A DNA stretch of 64,000 bases from Koleobacter methoxysyntrophicus (GTDB lineage Bacteria; Bacillota; Thermosediminibacteria; Koleobacterales; Koleobacteraceae), in assembly GCF_017301615.1 (NCBI RefSeq), contig NZ_CP059066.1, positions 1,533,001 through 1,597,000 on the forward strand, written 5' to 3'. The notes beneath the pieces were generated by a model that saw nothing but the letters and a program-made list of their open reading frames with translations, was not told the origin of the DNA and searched no databases. Position 1 is the stretch's first letter, and each line of letters begins with the position of its first letter. Both the position numbers and the translations under genes were made by a program. Positions 8,352 to 18,203 of the stretch are shown in pieces.

Positions 8352-9452
8352 ATGGATGTCCAGTACATGAAAAAGGCAGTAGAACTGGCAAAAAAAGGAT
8401 GGGGAAAGACCAGACCCAATCCATTGGTGGGTGCGGTTATTGTGAAGGATGGGAAAATACTGGCAGAAGGATTTCACAGTGCTTATGGAGGGGATCATGC
8501 GGAGGTAGATGCCTTAAAAAAAATAGAATTTCAAGGGGAGGGAGCTACCCTTTATGTGAATCTCGAACCCTGCTCTCATTACGGGAAAACGCCTCCCTGT
8601 ACGGAAGCCATTATCAGGAGCGGCATCAAGAAAGTTGTAATGGCCATGAAAGACCCCAATCCCTTAGTGGCCGGAAGAGGAATGAATCTTTTAAAGGAAC
8701 ATGGAATAGAAGTTATAAGTGGGGTATTGGAAAAGGAAGCCCGACAATTAAATGAGATATTTATAAAATACATTACTACCCAAAAACCCTTCTGCATTAT
8801 GAAAATGGCTATGACCCTGGATGGTAAAATCGCTACTGTCAATGGTGACTCCAAATGGATAACTGCTGAGGATTCAAGAGAATATGTTCACCAGATTCGA
8901 AACAGAGTTTCGGCAATTATGGTGGGGGTTTCCACCGTAGTCAAGGATAATCCCCGGTTGAATACAAGGATTAAAGGGATAGAAGCAAACCAACCTGTAC
9001 GGGTAATTGTCGATTCCCGTTTAAGAATCCCCCTTGACAGCATTGTAGTTGAAACCGCCTGGAAACAGCCTACTATTGTGGCAACAACTGAAATGGCACC
9101 GGAAAAAAATATCCGGCAGCTGGAGGCGAAAAAGGTAGAGGTGTTAATTCTACCTGACAAAAACGGACGGGTGGATTTACAGCAATTGATGATCCGGTTA
9201 GGCAAAAAGCAAATTGACAGTGTCCTTCTAGAGGGGGGAGGTACCCTAAACTACTCTGCATTAGAGTCGGGTATTGTAGATAAAGTAATAGCTTTTATTG
9301 CCCCTAAGATTTTGGGGGGGAGTAATGCCATTACTCCTGTAGAGGGGAAAGGTAAATCTTTTGTAAAAGAAGCATTTGGGATTCAAAATCTAACCCTCCG
9401 GTCTTTTCAGAAGGATATTCTTATAGAAGGTTATATAGAAGGGAAAGATTAG
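8352..9452 (+). CDS. ribD: Bifunctional riboflavin deaminase/reductase RibD
   Basis: At 366 residues this matches the usual bifunctional RibD, which deaminates diaminohydroxyphosphoribosylaminopyrimidine and then reduces its ribosyl side chain with NADPH. The N-terminal cytidine-deaminase-like domain shows the zinc site (HAE at 49-51, PCSHYGKTPPC at 73-83). The C-terminal RibD_C reductase domain (~148-360) begins MKMAMTLDGKIATVNGDSKWIT. It is the first gene of the four-gene operon behind the FMN riboswitch. Start ATG 8352 has a GAGGTGAGG site. Confidence 0.97.
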   Translation: MDVQYMKKAVELAKKGWGKTRPNPLVGAVIVKDGKILAEGFHSAYGGDHAEVDALKKIEFQGEGATLYVNLEPCSHYGKTPPCTEAIIRSGIKKVVMAMKDPNPLVAGRGMNLLKEHGIEVISGVLEKEARQLNEIFIKYITTQKPFCIMKMAMTLDGKIATVNGDSKWITAEDSREYVHQIRNRVSAIMVGVSTVVKDNPRLNTRIKGIEANQPVRVIVDSRLRIPLDSIVVETAWKQPTIVATTEMAPEKNIRQLEAKKVEVLILPDKNGRVDLQQLMIRLGKKQIDSVLLEGGGTLNYSALESGIVDKVIAFIAPKILGGSNAITPVEGKGKSFVKEAFGIQNLTLRSFQKDILIEGYIEGKD

Positions 9453-9453
9453 C

Positions 9454-10110
9454 ATGTTTACGGGAATTATTGAGGAAATTGGGAAAATCAAAAGCATTAA
9501 GAAAAGCGGTGATGGAGCCAGCATTGTCATTGAAGCTAGAAAGGTTTTAGAAGATGTAAAGCTGGGTGATAGTATTGCCGTCAATGGAGTATGTCTGACA
9601 GTTAACCATTTTAACCATAACAGTTTTACAGTAGATGTGATGGCAGAAACCATGAGGAGAAGTAATTTAAAAAATCTTAAAGCGGGTGATCTAGTTAACC
9701 TGGAAAGGGCAGTAGCAGTTGGAGCACGACTGGGAGGACATCTTGTAAGCGGGCATATTGACGATGTAGGGATAATTCGTCAGTATGAAAAGGAGGATAA
9801 TGCCGTATGGGTGACTATTGAACCTCCTCCTCAATTGTTAAAATACATTATTCATAAAGGTTCTATTGCCGTAGATGGAATTAGTTTGACAGTGGCATAT
9901 GTAGATGACCGGATTTTCAAGGTATCTATTATTCCCCACACAAGGGACGAAACAACCTTGATTGATAAAGGAGTTGGGCAACTGGTGAATCTTGAATGTG
10001 ATATGATTGGAAAATATATAGAAAAGCTTATAAAAACAGGTATGGAAGAAAAACAGGGAAAAAAAGGAATAACAATGGAGTTTCTTGCCCAATATGGTTT
10101 TGATCGATAG
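9454..10110 (+). CDS. ribE: Riboflavin synthase, alpha subunit
   Basis: A 218-residue protein starting with the diagnostic MFTGIIEEIG and made of two tandem lumazine-binding repeats (~1-97 and ~98-200; the repeat signature is GxxxxxNGVCLTV and its counterpart VDGISLTV). It dismutates two 6,7-dimethyl-8-ribityllumazine molecules into riboflavin and the pyrimidine precursor. It begins one base after the ribD stop. The symbol follows the E. coli convention; Bacillus literature calls this ribB. Confidence 0.97.
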   Translation: MFTGIIEEIGKIKSIKKSGDGASIVIEARKVLEDVKLGDSIAVNGVCLTVNHFNHNSFTVDVMAETMRRSNLKNLKAGDLVNLERAVAVGARLGGHLVSGHIDDVGIIRQYEKEDNAVWVTIEPPPQLLKYIIHKGSIAVDGISLTVAYVDDRIFKVSIIPHTRDETTLIDKGVGQLVNLECDMIGKYIEKLIKTGMEEKQGKKGITMEFLAQYGFDR

Positions 10111-10125
10111 GGAAGGAGGATGAAG

Positions 10126-11346
10126 ATGAAGTTTCAATTTAATACAATTGAAGAGGCTATTGAAGACATCAAACGGGGAAGGATGATTGTAGTTGTTGAT
10201 GATGAAGACCGTGAAAATGAAGGAGATCTGGTTGCAGCTGCCGAATTGGTAACTTCTGATATTATCAATTTTATGGCAAAATATGGGAGAGGCCTGATTT
10301 GCCTCACCATAACGGAAGAGCGAGTGATTGAACTGGATTTGCCCCAGATGGTTTCACAGAATACCGATGAACATGGGACTGCCTTTACCGTTTCCATTGA
10401 TGCTGTAGAAACAACCACCGGTATTTCTGCCCCAGAAAGGGCTCTAACCATTAGAAAAGCCGTTTCCCCTGACGCAAAACCTAATGACTTCAAACGACCA
10501 GGACATGTTTTCCCCCTTGCCGCCAAAAAGGGTGGTGTATTAACAAGGGCTGGACATACTGAAGCATCAGTGGATCTGGCAAGACTGGCAGGATTATATC
10601 CGGCCGGAGTTATCTGTGAGATTATGAATGAAGATGGGACGATGGCCAGGGTTCCGGAATTGATGGAATTTGTAAAAAAGCACCAACTAAAAATTATTAC
10701 GATTGCTGACCTTATTGCTTATCGAAGGAAAACGGAGCGGATTATCCGAAGAGTTGCGGAAGCCAACATGCCTACTAAATATGGAGATTTTAAGATTTTT
10801 GGCTACGAAAATACTTTGAATAATGAACACCATATAGCACTGGTAAAGGGTAAGGTAGAAGGAGAAGAACCTGTACTGGTGCGGGTACATTCCGAATGCT
10901 TGACCGGGGATGCCTTTGGATCCCTTCGATGCGACTGTGGAGATCAGCTGGCAGCTGCCATGAAAAAAATTGAAAAGGAAGGAAAAGGGATTATCCTTTA
11001 TATGAGACAAGAAGGGCGTGGCATTGGATTAATTAACAAGCTGCGGGCATACGCCCTCCAAGATCAAGGATATGATACAGTTGAGGCTAACTTGGCTCTA
11101 GGATTTCCTGAGGATATGAGGGATTATGGGATAGGGGTGCAAATCCTGAAAGACCTGGGAGTGCATAAAATCAAACTGATGACTAATAACCCAAGAAAAC
11201 TGGTGGGATTATCTGGATACGGTCTTGAGATTGTAGAGAGGATTCCTATTCAAATAAATCATAATGAAAGAAATAGAGATTATTTAAAAACTAAAAAAAG
11301 AAAACTAGGACATATGCTAGAGTTTAAGAAGGAGGAAAGAAAATGA
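10126..11346 (+). CDS. ribBA: Fused 3,4-dihydroxy-2-butanone-4-phosphate synthase / GTP cyclohydrolase II
   Basis: A 406-residue bifunctional enzyme that supplies both riboflavin precursors. The N-terminal RibB domain (~1-200) shows [13 protein letters not shown] and the [16 protein letters not shown] stretch; the C-terminal RibA domain (~205-400) shows the zinc motif [21 protein letters not shown] and RQEGRGIGL. The frame also has an ATG at 10120, but AAGGAGG at 10113-10119 touches it, so the ATG at 10126 is preferred. Nine to fifteen bases separate it from ribE, and its stop overlaps the ribH start. Confidence 0.96.
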   Translation: MKFQFNTIEEAIEDIKRGRMIVVVDDEDRENEGDLVAAAELVTSDIINFMAKYGRGLICLTITEERVIELDLPQMVSQNTDEHGTAFTVSIDAVETTTGISAPERALTIRKAVSPDAKPNDFKRPGHVFPLAAKKGGVLTRAGHTEASVDLARLAGLYPAGVICEIMNEDGTMARVPELMEFVKKHQLKIITIADLIAYRRKTERIIRRVAEANMPTKYGDFKIFGYENTLNNEHHIALVKGKVEGEEPVLVRVHSECLTGDAFGSLRCDCGDQLAAAMKKIEKEGKGIILYMRQEGRGIGLINKLRAYALQDQGYDTVEANLALGFPEDMRDYGIGVQILKDLGVHKIKLMTNNPRKLVGLSGYGLEIVERIPIQINHNERNRDYLKTKKRKLGHMLEFKKEERK

Positions 11347-11804
11347 AAATGTATGAAGGCAAATTAATTGCAGAGGGATTGAAATTTGGAATTGTTGTGG
11401 CTAGATTTAATGAATTTATTGGCAGCAAATTATTGTCAGGAGCACTGGATGCTATTAAGAGGCATGGTGGTGTAGAAGAGAATATTGAAATAGCATGGGT
11501 ACCTGGAGCTTTTGAAATTCCTCTAGTTGCTAAAAAAATGGCTAAATCTGGTAAATATGATGCGGTAATTTGTCTAGGGGCAGTTATTCGAGGAGCAACA
11601 CCCCATTTTGACTATGTCTCCAATGAAGTGAGTAAGGGTATTGCCCTAGTGGGATTAGAAACAGAAGTGCCTACCGTTTTTGGAGTATTAACCACCGATA
11701 CCATTGAACAAGCCATTGAGAGGGCTGGCACCAAGGCCGGAAATAAAGGTTTTGATGTAGCTGTTACTGCCATAGAAATGGCCAATTTAATAAGGGAATT
11801 ATAA
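11343..11804 (+). CDS. ribH: 6,7-dimethyl-8-ribityllumazine synthase
   Basis: A 153-residue lumazine synthase, normal length. Visible features are [16 protein letters not shown], the substrate-binding [15 protein letters not shown], the [14 protein letters not shown] loop with the catalytic His, and [12 protein letters not shown]. It condenses 5-amino-6-ribitylaminouracil with dihydroxybutanone phosphate. The ATGA overlap with ribBA points to translational coupling. It closes the riboflavin operon; no strong terminator follows before the thiamine promoter. Confidence 0.97.
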   Translation: MKMYEGKLIAEGLKFGIVVARFNEFIGSKLLSGALDAIKRHGGVEENIEIAWVPGAFEIPLVAKKMAKSGKYDAVICLGAVIRGATPHFDYVSNEVSKGIALVGLETEVPTVFGVLTTDTIEQAIERAGTKAGNKGFDVAVTAIEMANLIREL

Positions 11805-11879
11805 AAAGGAAACTAGCTAAGAGAGAGGAAGCAACTAGGTCTAAACAGTATATTGACATGAACCATCATATTTTTAAAC

Positions 11880-11908
11880 TTTACAATTTTAAGATAAAAT
11901 ATTATAAT
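11880..11908 (+). promoter_or_regulatory. Sigma-A-type promoter of the thiamine operon
   Basis: TTTACA, a 17-base spacer and TATAAT, about 25 bases ahead of the TPP aptamer. Confidence 0.75.
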
Positions 11909-11931
11909 TATAACATAAAGAACTGAATATG

Positions 11932-12020
11932 CAGGCTAGGGGTGCCATTTGGCTGAGAAGGAGCAATCCTAACCCTTTGAACCTGATGTGGTTAGTACCA
12001 CCGTAGGGAAGCTGTGCCTG
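11932..12020 (+). promoter_or_regulatory. TPP riboswitch (THI element)
   Basis: Conserved THI elements are present: GGGGTGCC, GGCTGAGA, ACCCTTTGAACCTGAT, GTTAGTACCACCGTAGGGAAG, with CAGGC/GCCTG closing P1. TPP binding should favour the terminator that follows and repress thiE-thiC. Confidence 0.97.
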
Positions 12021-12038
12021 AAGATGATTGAAACCTGA

Positions 12039-12080
12039 TTAAAAAGAGCTTACCCTAGGGTAAGCCCTTTTTAATTTTTT
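12039..12080 (+). terminator. Riboswitch-controlled terminator before thiE
   Basis: A long stem built around the palindrome GCTTACCCTAGGGTAAGC, extended by TTAAAAAG / CTTTTTAA, then TTTTTT. Confidence 0.9.
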
Positions 12081-12116
12081 AAACTATTTATTAATCTGGC
12101 TTAAGGGAGTGGTCCA

Positions 12117-13187
12117 TTGAATAAGATCTATAGGATAATTGATGTAAATATTAATCGCGTTTCAGAAGGGTTACGGGTATTAGAAGATTTAACTCGTTTT
12201 TACTATGAAGAACCTCAAATAACGGAAAAGATTAGAAAAATAAGGCATTGCGTTAGAAAAACTGTAAAGGATTTAAACCCGGAGTTTTTGAATCAAAGGG
12301 ATGCAGAGGATGATTTAGGGTTTGAGATATCACAAACAACTAATTTGGATAATAAGACAAATATAAAGGAGCTAATAACCGCAAATTTTAAGAGGGTTCA
12401 GGAAGGCCTGAGAGTTATAGAAGAGACTCTAAAAATAGCAGGGTACTATGAAATGGCCAAGATTTACGAAACCTGTAGATATGATTCCTATACTGCCGAA
12501 AAAATTTATTTCAATACCTTCAATAGAATTGCAAAAAGGAAACTGCCGGAAAGTAATTTATATTGTATTATTGCAGAAAAGTATTCAAAAGGTCGAAGCA
12601 ATATAGAAATAGTGCGGCAGATAATAGAAGCTGGGGTTAAAATAATCCAGTATAGAGAAAGGAACAAAAAGAAGCTGTATAAGTATAAAGAGTGCGAAAA
12701 AATAAGGGAATTAACCAGACAGGCCGGGGTCACCTTTATTGTAAATGGTGATATTGATATTGCGATTCTTGTCCAGGCCGATGGTGTGCATATCGACCAG
12801 AAAGATTTGCCTGTCGAAAAAGTAAGGGAATTAACAGGGAATGAAATGATTATCGGTCTTTCTACTCACTCCCGGCAGCAGGCACAGGATGCTTTTGAAA
12901 AAGGAGCAGACTATATATGGGCTGGACCTTTATTTAAAACGAACTGCAAAGGTGATATATGGGATCCTGCCGGATTGGAATATTTAAAATATGTAGTAAA
13001 CAATGTGAATATTCCCTTTGTTGCTGTAGGGGGTATAAGGGAGCATAATGTGGCCCAGGTGTTTAGACTGGGTGCCAAATGTATTGCAATGGCAACTGAG
13101 ATAGCAGGTGCAGATGATATTAAGCAAAAGGTCAATAACATAAGGGCCATTATCCGAAATATATCAGATGAGGGGGAGTTAAAATGA
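12117..13187 (+). CDS. thiE: ThiD2-ThiE fusion: HMP-P kinase-like domain plus thiamine phosphate synthase
   Basis: A 356-residue protein. Residues ~1-135 match the ThiD2 domain ([20 protein letters not shown], with an internal echo [16 protein letters not shown]), a family reported to phosphorylate HMP phosphate but not HMP. Residues ~145-350 are a TIM-barrel ThiE ([48 protein letters not shown]). Together they join the pyrimidine and thiazole halves of thiamine. The start is TTG at 12117 with an AAGGGAG site. It is the first gene after the TPP riboswitch and overlaps thiC by four bases. A plain ThiE is about 210 residues, so the fusion is clear. Confidence 0.92.
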   Translation: MNKIYRIIDVNINRVSEGLRVLEDLTRFYYEEPQITEKIRKIRHCVRKTVKDLNPEFLNQRDAEDDLGFEISQTTNLDNKTNIKELITANFKRVQEGLRVIEETLKIAGYYEMAKIYETCRYDSYTAEKIYFNTFNRIAKRKLPESNLYCIIAEKYSKGRSNIEIVRQIIEAGVKIIQYRERNKKKLYKYKECEKIRELTRQAGVTFIVNGDIDIAILVQADGVHIDQKDLPVEKVRELTGNEMIIGLSTHSRQQAQDAFEKGADYIWAGPLFKTNCKGDIWDPAGLEYLKYVVNNVNIPFVAVGGIREHNVAQVFRLGAKCIAMATEIAGADDIKQKVNNIRAIIRNISDEGELK

Positions 13188-14485
13188 ATTATACAACTCA
13201 GATGAATGCTGCCAGAAAAGGGATTATAACGAAAGAAATGGATACAGTTGCTCGAAAGGAAAACATAGACGTTGATAGGCTTAGGGAACTGGTAGCCGCA
13301 GGTAAAGTAGTGATACCTGCTAATAAAAACCATACCAATTTAGAGCCCGAGGGCATTGGTGAAGGTCTGAGAACCAAAATTAATGTGAATTTAGGGATAT
13401 CCAGAGACTGCTGTAATATAGATCTGGAATTAGAAAAAGCAAAAAAGGCCCTGGAAATGAAAGCTGAATCTATAATGGATTTAAGTTCGTACGGAAAGAC
13501 TCAAGAATTCCGAAAAAAGCTGATAAATCTTTCCCATGCGATGATTGGTACCGTTCCGGTATATGATGCTGTTGGTTTCTATAGTAAAGAGCTGAAAGAT
13601 ATTACCGTCCGGGAATTTTTGGAGATAATAGAGAGGCATGCCCGGGATGGTGTGGACTTTATGACCATCCATGCAGGGATTAATAGATCTACAGTAGAAA
13701 GGTTTAAAAAAAATGAGAGGCTTACAAACATAGTATCTCGAGGGGGTTCTCTGATTTTTGCCTGGATGGAATTGAACAACCGGGAGAATCCCTTCTATGA
13801 ATATTATGATGATATTCTCAATATATGTGAGAAATATGACGTTACAATAAGTTTAGGGGATGCGTGCAGACCCGGCAGCATCCACGATTCTACCGATGCT
13901 TCTCAAATAGAAGAACTAATTGTGCTTGGAGAATTAACAAAAAGGGCCTGGGAGAAGAATGTTCAGGTTATGGTAGAAGGTCCCGGGCATATGGCAGTCA
14001 ATGAAATTCCCGGGAATATGATATTGCAAAAAAGGCTGTGTTACGGTGCACCCTTTTATGTATTAGGGCCTATTGTTACCGATATAGCACCCGGTTATGA
14101 CCATATTACCGGTGCCATAGGAGGGGCAATTGCAGCAGCTAATGGAGCAGATTTTCTATGTTATGTTACTCCGGCCGAACACCTCAGATTGCCCACATTG
14201 GAGGACATGAAAGAAGGTATTATTGCGGCAAAAATTGCTGCTCATGCTGCGGATATCGCCAAAGGAATTAGGGGATCAAGGGATTGGGATAATCAGATGA
14301 GCAAAGCCAGAGCCGATCTTGACTGGAACAGGATGTTTGAATTAGCTATAGACCCCGAAAAAGCGAGGAGATACAGGGAAGAATCTGTACCGGCATACGA
14401 GGATTCGTGTACGATGTGCGGCAAGATGTGCTCAATGAGGAATATGAAAAAGATATTACAGGGAGAGAATATCAACGTATTGTAG
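13184..14485 (+). CDS. thiC: Phosphomethylpyrimidine synthase ThiC
   Basis: A 433-residue radical-SAM-type enzyme that rearranges aminoimidazole ribotide into HMP phosphate. Recognisable stretches are [43 protein letters not shown] and [21 protein letters not shown]. The C-terminal cluster motif is CTMCGKMC, the C-x2-C-x3-C form that I recall as common in the short ThiC type (E. coli has one more spacer residue). The ATGA overlap with thiE indicates coupling. Confidence 0.97.
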   Translation: MNYTTQMNAARKGIITKEMDTVARKENIDVDRLRELVAAGKVVIPANKNHTNLEPEGIGEGLRTKINVNLGISRDCCNIDLELEKAKKALEMKAESIMDLSSYGKTQEFRKKLINLSHAMIGTVPVYDAVGFYSKELKDITVREFLEIIERHARDGVDFMTIHAGINRSTVERFKKNERLTNIVSRGGSLIFAWMELNNRENPFYEYYDDILNICEKYDVTISLGDACRPGSIHDSTDASQIEELIVLGELTKRAWEKNVQVMVEGPGHMAVNEIPGNMILQKRLCYGAPFYVLGPIVTDIAPGYDHITGAIGGAIAAANGADFLCYVTPAEHLRLPTLEDMKEGIIAAKIAAHAADIAKGIRGSRDWDNQMSKARADLDWNRMFELAIDPEKARRYREESVPAYEDSCTMCGKMCSMRNMKKILQGENINVL

Positions 14486-14521
14486 AATAATTGAAGGTTA
14501 CAGTAACGATTGGCGAAAAAT

Positions 14522-14911
14522 TTACCCAATAGCAGGTTTACTATCATCCTGTTTGTCAAGATAATCCATTACAGCAAGATGCAAAGCTCCTGCTCCTAAA
14601 TTGGAACAGTGAGCTTTTTCTTCGGGAAGCACACCGATGGCTTCCAGTATATCATCATCGGTGATTTTTAAAGCCTCTTCTATAGTTTTACCTGTGGCAA
14701 GTTCAGTCATAATACTGCTGGTAGCAATGGCAGCAGGGCAGCCCTGAATAAGAAACTTCACGTCTTTAAGCCTTCCATTTTCTACTTTTATATACACCCT
14801 TAAAAAATCCCCACAGGCAGGATCTCCGTATTGCCCTATGCCGTCGGCATCGGGAATGACCCCTAAATTTCTAGGGTTTAAGAAGTGATCGAGGACCTTT
14901 TCAGTATACAT
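14522..14911 (-). CDS. IscU/NifU-N type Fe-S cluster scaffold
   Basis: A 129-residue cytoplasmic scaffold with the three conserved ligand cysteines (GDPACGDFLRV, IQGCPAAIATSS and AHCSNLGAGAL) and the MYTEKVLDHFLNPRNLG N-terminus typical of IscU-like proteins of Clostridia. The frame extends to 14932, but AAAGGAG nine bases before the ATG at 14911 fixes the start. No IscS/SufS, SufB or ferredoxin gene is next to it, so it works as a stand-alone scaffold here. Confidence 0.88.
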   Translation of the reverse strand: MYTEKVLDHFLNPRNLGVIPDADGIGQYGDPACGDFLRVYIKVENGRLKDVKFLIQGCPAAIATSSIMTELATGKTIEEALKITDDDILEAIGVLPEEKAHCSNLGAGALHLAVMDYLDKQDDSKPAIG

Positions 14912-15037
14912 TAGTCTTTGCTCCTTTAACATTAAATTCCTCTTTAAATATTAATACGATAAGGAGCATATGTCAATTACAATTTTATTAGGAATTTACA
15001 GTTTTTAATAAAGTTGTTTAGGGATAACTGCTTGTTA

Positions 15038-15469
15038 TTAACCCGATGTATCCATACTTTCAACATTACACTTATTACAGTACCCGTAAACTTCAAACCG
15101 GTGTTCCGTCGGAGTAAAACTAAGTCTTTTCAATTCTTTTTTCATTGCGTCCATAGGGCAGAAATCTATAGGGATAGAAATGCCGCAGCCTTTACAGATT
15201 ACATGGTGGTGGTGGCTGCCCTTACGCCGGAGTTCATACATCACCACTCCGTTTTCAGGGGCAATACGGCAGAGCAGGCCTTTGGAAAGCATTACGTCCA
15301 AATTCCGGTAAACAGTTGAAAAATTTACACCGGGTAAAAGCTTTATAACTTCCTGAAAAAGTTCCTGCGCGCTTAAGACCGATTGAGATTTTTTCAACAC
15401 CGTTAGGATTGCTTTCCTCTGAGGAGTTACCTTGAGGTCTTTTTCCCTTAACATTTGTTCTATTTCCAC
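15038..15469 (-). CDS. Fur-family metalloregulator, probably Zur
   Basis: A 143-residue Fur-type repressor. The N-terminal winged helix is visible (KVTPQRKAILTVLKKS, then NFSTVYRNLDVMLSKGL). The dimerisation domain has HHHHVICKGCG (~85-95) and the structural zinc pair CNKC (~131-134, first pair CKGC). Its start overlaps the znuB stop by ten bases, so it is the last gene of the znuA-znuC-znuB operon. That context favours a zinc-sensing Zur over iron or peroxide sensors. It should bind the 9-3-9 dyad at 18170-18190. Confidence 0.85.
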   Translation of the reverse strand: MEIEQMLREKDLKVTPQRKAILTVLKKSQSVLSAQELFQEVIKLLPGVNFSTVYRNLDVMLSKGLLCRIAPENGVVMYELRRKGSHHHHVICKGCGISIPIDFCPMDAMKKELKRLSFTPTEHRFEVYGYCNKCNVESMDTSG

Positions 15470-16269
15470 CGGTTTCTTACCCCCTTTATAAAAATAACTG
15501 CAATTAAGATGGCTACTGCTGTCAGGACAATAGTGCCTCCCGGAGCAAGGTCCCAGATAAACGATATATAAAGCCCGAAAACTACCGAAAATAAGGCTAT
15601 CCCCACGGCGATAAAGAGAGCTGCCTTAAAGCTTTTGGCGGTCTGCAAACTAACTGCTGCCGGAATTACCATCAGGGCCGATACCAGCAGGGTTCCCACT
15701 ATCCGCACTGAAAGAGCTACCGCTAGGGCTGTCAGCATTGTGAAATACATATTTACGGCACGCACCGGGATTCCTGAAAGCCTGGCAGCTTCTTCATCAA
15801 GGGTGATCGAGAAAAGCTCCCTTGATAAAACCCCTATTGATATCATTATAAACAGCCCTACTCCCGTTATAACCCGGACATCAGAAGGAGATACGGCTAC
15901 CAGGCTGCCGAATAAATAGGAAAAAAGGTCGGCATTAAAGGATTTCCCAAGGCTTATAAGTACCACCGCCAGGCTCATACCCCCTGACATCACCACCGCA
16001 AGAGACACCTCGGCGTATTTTTGAAATGCCCCCCGTATGAATTCTATTAAAAGTGCCGCAAAAACGGAAAAGATTAATGCTCCATAAAAAGGATAAAATC
16101 CGAAAAGCATTCCGAAAGCCACCCCTGCCAGAGAAGCATGAGAAAGGGTATCACCTACCAGAGACATGCGCCTTAAAACGATAAAAACTCCCATTGTGGA
16201 GGTAAGTATTGCCGCGGCTGTACCTGCTATAAAAGCCCGCTGCATGAAGTCAAAACTAAAAATATACAT
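15460..16269 (-). CDS. znuB: Zinc/manganese ABC transporter permease ZnuB
   Basis: A 269-residue membrane protein of the ABC-3 permease family with eight or nine hydrophobic segments. Family features are RRMSLVGDTLSHASLAGVA near residues 33-51, the conserved loop contacting the ATPase, and VRIVGTLLVSALMVIPAA near 188-205. It forms the channel of the importer with ZnuC and ZnuA. It lies 80 bases after znuC and overlaps the fur/zur gene. Confidence 0.93.
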   Translation of the reverse strand: MYIFSFDFMQRAFIAGTAAAILTSTMGVFIVLRRMSLVGDTLSHASLAGVAFGMLFGFYPFYGALIFSVFAALLIEFIRGAFQKYAEVSLAVVMSGGMSLAVVLISLGKSFNADLFSYLFGSLVAVSPSDVRVITGVGLFIMISIGVLSRELFSITLDEEAARLSGIPVRAVNMYFTMLTALAVALSVRIVGTLLVSALMVIPAAVSLQTAKSFKAALFIAVGIALFSVVFGLYISFIWDLAPGGTIVLTAVAILIAVIFIKGVRNRWK

Positions 16270-16350
16270 AATTGCCCCTTACTCCCTCCTGCCTAAATTA
16301 GAGTGCAGCCCTATGCAGCAGGCTGCCTAAAGCTTATCGATATAAGCCTT

Positions 16351-17145
16351 TTAATCTCTCAATATTCTATAACCCAATACCTCGGCTATATGTTCCTGGG
16401 TGATCTCGTTAATATCTTCATGAATATAAACCTTCCGATCCCTGACACACCCAATTTTTTTAGCCTTGCCAAAAGCTGCAGCGATATCATGGGTAATTAT
16501 AACAATAGTTACCTTTTCATTTTTATTCAAATCAAGCAGTAGCTGATAAAATTCTGTCTGTGAGGCTGTATCAATACCTGTAGTAGGTTCGTCTAGGAAT
16601 AAGGCTTCGGGTTTCTTAACAAGTGCCTTTGCTAAAAAAACCTTTTGCCTCTGACCGCCGGACAGCTCTCCCATGAGGCGGTCGGAGAGTTCATAGATTC
16701 CCACTGATTCTAGAGTCTGTTTGACAGCCCTTTTTCTTTCAAAGGCATTAAAGAACCTTCCAAAACCGCTGTAAAACCCTGAGGCCACTACTTCTTCTAC
16801 TGTTGCAGGAAAGGCGGTATTTATATGACCTGCCTGCTGGGATATATAGCCTACCCTTTTCCAATCTCGAAATCGCCCGACATCCTGTCCGAAAAGCTTT
16901 ACTTCTCCTGTTTTTGGCCGCAGGAGGCCCAACATTATCTTCATGAGGGTGGACTTGGCGGCACCGTTAGGTCCTATAAGGGCGAGAAAATCACCGGCTC
17001 TGACAGAAAGGCTTACATTTTCCAGCACAGGTTTGTCGTTATAGGAAAAGGTGACATCTTTAAGTCTTACTGCTTCCCGACTGTTTAATGGATAAGATGT
17101 ATTTGAATTCCGGCTTTTGTCCATTATAAATCTTCCATTTGTCAT
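16351..17145 (-). CDS. znuC: Zinc/manganese ABC transporter ATP-binding protein ZnuC
   Basis: An ABC ATPase of about 264 residues with Walker A (GPNGAAKST), Q-loop (YISQQ), signature LSGGQRQ, Walker B (ALFLDEPTTGID) and an H-loop (IITHD). The Walker A Gly just before the Lys is Ala; from memory the same change occurs in AdcC-type zinc ATPases of Gram-positives, so it need not mean loss of function. The frame begins at 17157, but a weak GGGTG site better suits the ATG at 17145; the start is uncertain by four codons. It energises uptake through ZnuB. Confidence 0.92.
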   Translation of the reverse strand: MTNGRFIMDKSRNSNTSYPLNSREAVRLKDVTFSYNDKPVLENVSLSVRAGDFLALIGPNGAAKSTLMKIMLGLLRPKTGEVKLFGQDVGRFRDWKRVGYISQQAGHINTAFPATVEEVVASGFYSGFGRFFNAFERKRAVKQTLESVGIYELSDRLMGELSGGQRQKVFLAKALVKKPEALFLDEPTTGIDTASQTEFYQLLLDLNKNEKVTIVIITHDIAAAFGKAKKIGCVRDRKVYIHEDINEITQEHIAEVLGYRILRD

Positions 17146-17167
17146 AATATCACCCATATTACTACTA

Positions 17168-17201
17168 TTATTAAAGAATGTTATTTATTAAAGAATGTTA
17201 T
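17168..17201. repeat. 17-bp tandem duplication between znuA and znuC
   Basis: TTATTAAAGAATGTTAT occurs twice head to tail in the 110-base spacer. No function is apparent; it lengthens the intercistronic gap upstream of the znuC start. Confidence 0.85.
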
Positions 17202-17266
17202 TAATATGCAGCTTTAAAAAACTTTTTACTGTAACCGCTGATAGCTTATATCATTATAATTCATTA

Positions 17267-18157
17267 TTAATATAAAGCTTTCTTAAGGTTGGATAAATTT
17301 TTCTCCATAATAGAAAAATAATCTTCTCCTGTATTTATATCTTCCTTTGTAAGGCCGCCGATAGGGTTCAGCACCAGGGTTTGAGCTCCTACCTCTCGGG
17401 CCAGGGTTTCTGAAAGCTTTGGGCTTGTAAGGGATTCAAAGAAAATATATTTAATATCTTTTTTTTTACAAAGTTCCACCAGCTCAGCCATCTTTTTGGG
17501 TGAGGGTTCCTCCTGTGGTGAAAGCCCCTTAATAGCTATCTGATTCAATCCATAGCGCTCTGCCAAATATCCAAAAGCCGCATGTGATGTGACGATGTCT
17601 TTTCTTATTGCTTTAGATAAGATATCGCTGTAGCGGTGGTCCAGATCATCGAATTTCTTCTCTAGGTCCTGCAGGTTTTTCTCATAGAATAATTTATTGC
17701 CGCTGTCAGCTGCTACTATGGCCTCATATATACGGCGGGAGATCTCTTTTGCCAGAATAGGATCCAGCCATATATGCGGGTCATTGTTTTTAATAAGCCC
17801 CTTCCCGGCTTCCACCACTATGACTCCCTTTTGCCTTAGCCGGTCTTCAATCTTTTTTGCCCACGGTTCCATAGGTTCTCCCAGAAATATAAAAACTCCG
17901 GCATCGTAAATCTCTGCTATTCGTTTAGGTGAAGGCTCAAAATCATGGGGTTCAGCGCCGGCCGGCACTATGTTTTCCACAACGGCCTTATCCCCAACGA
18001 TTTTTTTTGTAAAATCATACAGAGGATAAAGAGTTGTATAGATTTTAAACCGTTCGGAAAATCCTTCGGATGTTTTATTTTGAAATGCACATCCTGCTGC
18101 AGCAAGAATCATATTTAAGGCCAAAACAGTTACCAGAAAGCGTTTAAAGATTTTCAT
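17267..18157 (-). CDS. znuA: Zinc/manganese ABC transporter substrate-binding lipoprotein ZnuA
   Basis: A 296-residue extracytoplasmic lipoprotein with a signal peptide ending in the lipobox AAAGC (~19). It belongs to the cluster A-I metal-binding family: candidate metal ligands are His in AGAEPHDFEPSP, His in NNDPHIWLDP, His in VTSHAAFGYLAERYG, and a late Asp/Glu. There is no His-rich loop of the enteric ZnuA type. The frame opens at 18232, but AGGAGGG before the ATG at 18157 and the signal peptide fix the start. It is the first gene of znuA-znuC-znuB-fur under the promoter and operator at 18170-18232. Confidence 0.93.
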   Translation of the reverse strand: MKIFKRFLVTVLALNMILAAAGCAFQNKTSEGFSERFKIYTTLYPLYDFTKKIVGDKAVVENIVPAGAEPHDFEPSPKRIAEIYDAGVFIFLGEPMEPWAKKIEDRLRQKGVIVVEAGKGLIKNNDPHIWLDPILAKEISRRIYEAIVAADSGNKLFYEKNLQDLEKKFDDLDHRYSDILSKAIRKDIVTSHAAFGYLAERYGLNQIAIKGLSPQEEPSPKKMAELVELCKKKDIKYIFFESLTSPKLSETLAREVGAQTLVLNPIGGLTKEDINTGEDYFSIMEKNLSNLKKALY

Positions 18158-18169
18158 AATACCCTCCTG

Positions 18170-18190
18170 AAATGCAAAAAATTTGCATTT
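18170..18190 (-). promoter_or_regulatory. Fur-family (likely Zur) operator before znuA
   Basis: A perfect inverted repeat with 9-base arms, AAATGCAAA and TTTGCATTT, around a 3-base spacer. This 9-3-9 shape is that of Gram-positive Zur boxes. It lies just downstream of the -10 box, about +7 to +27, and ends next to the ribosome site. Confidence 0.8.
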
Positions 18191-18203
18191 GCATCTTATA
18201 TTT

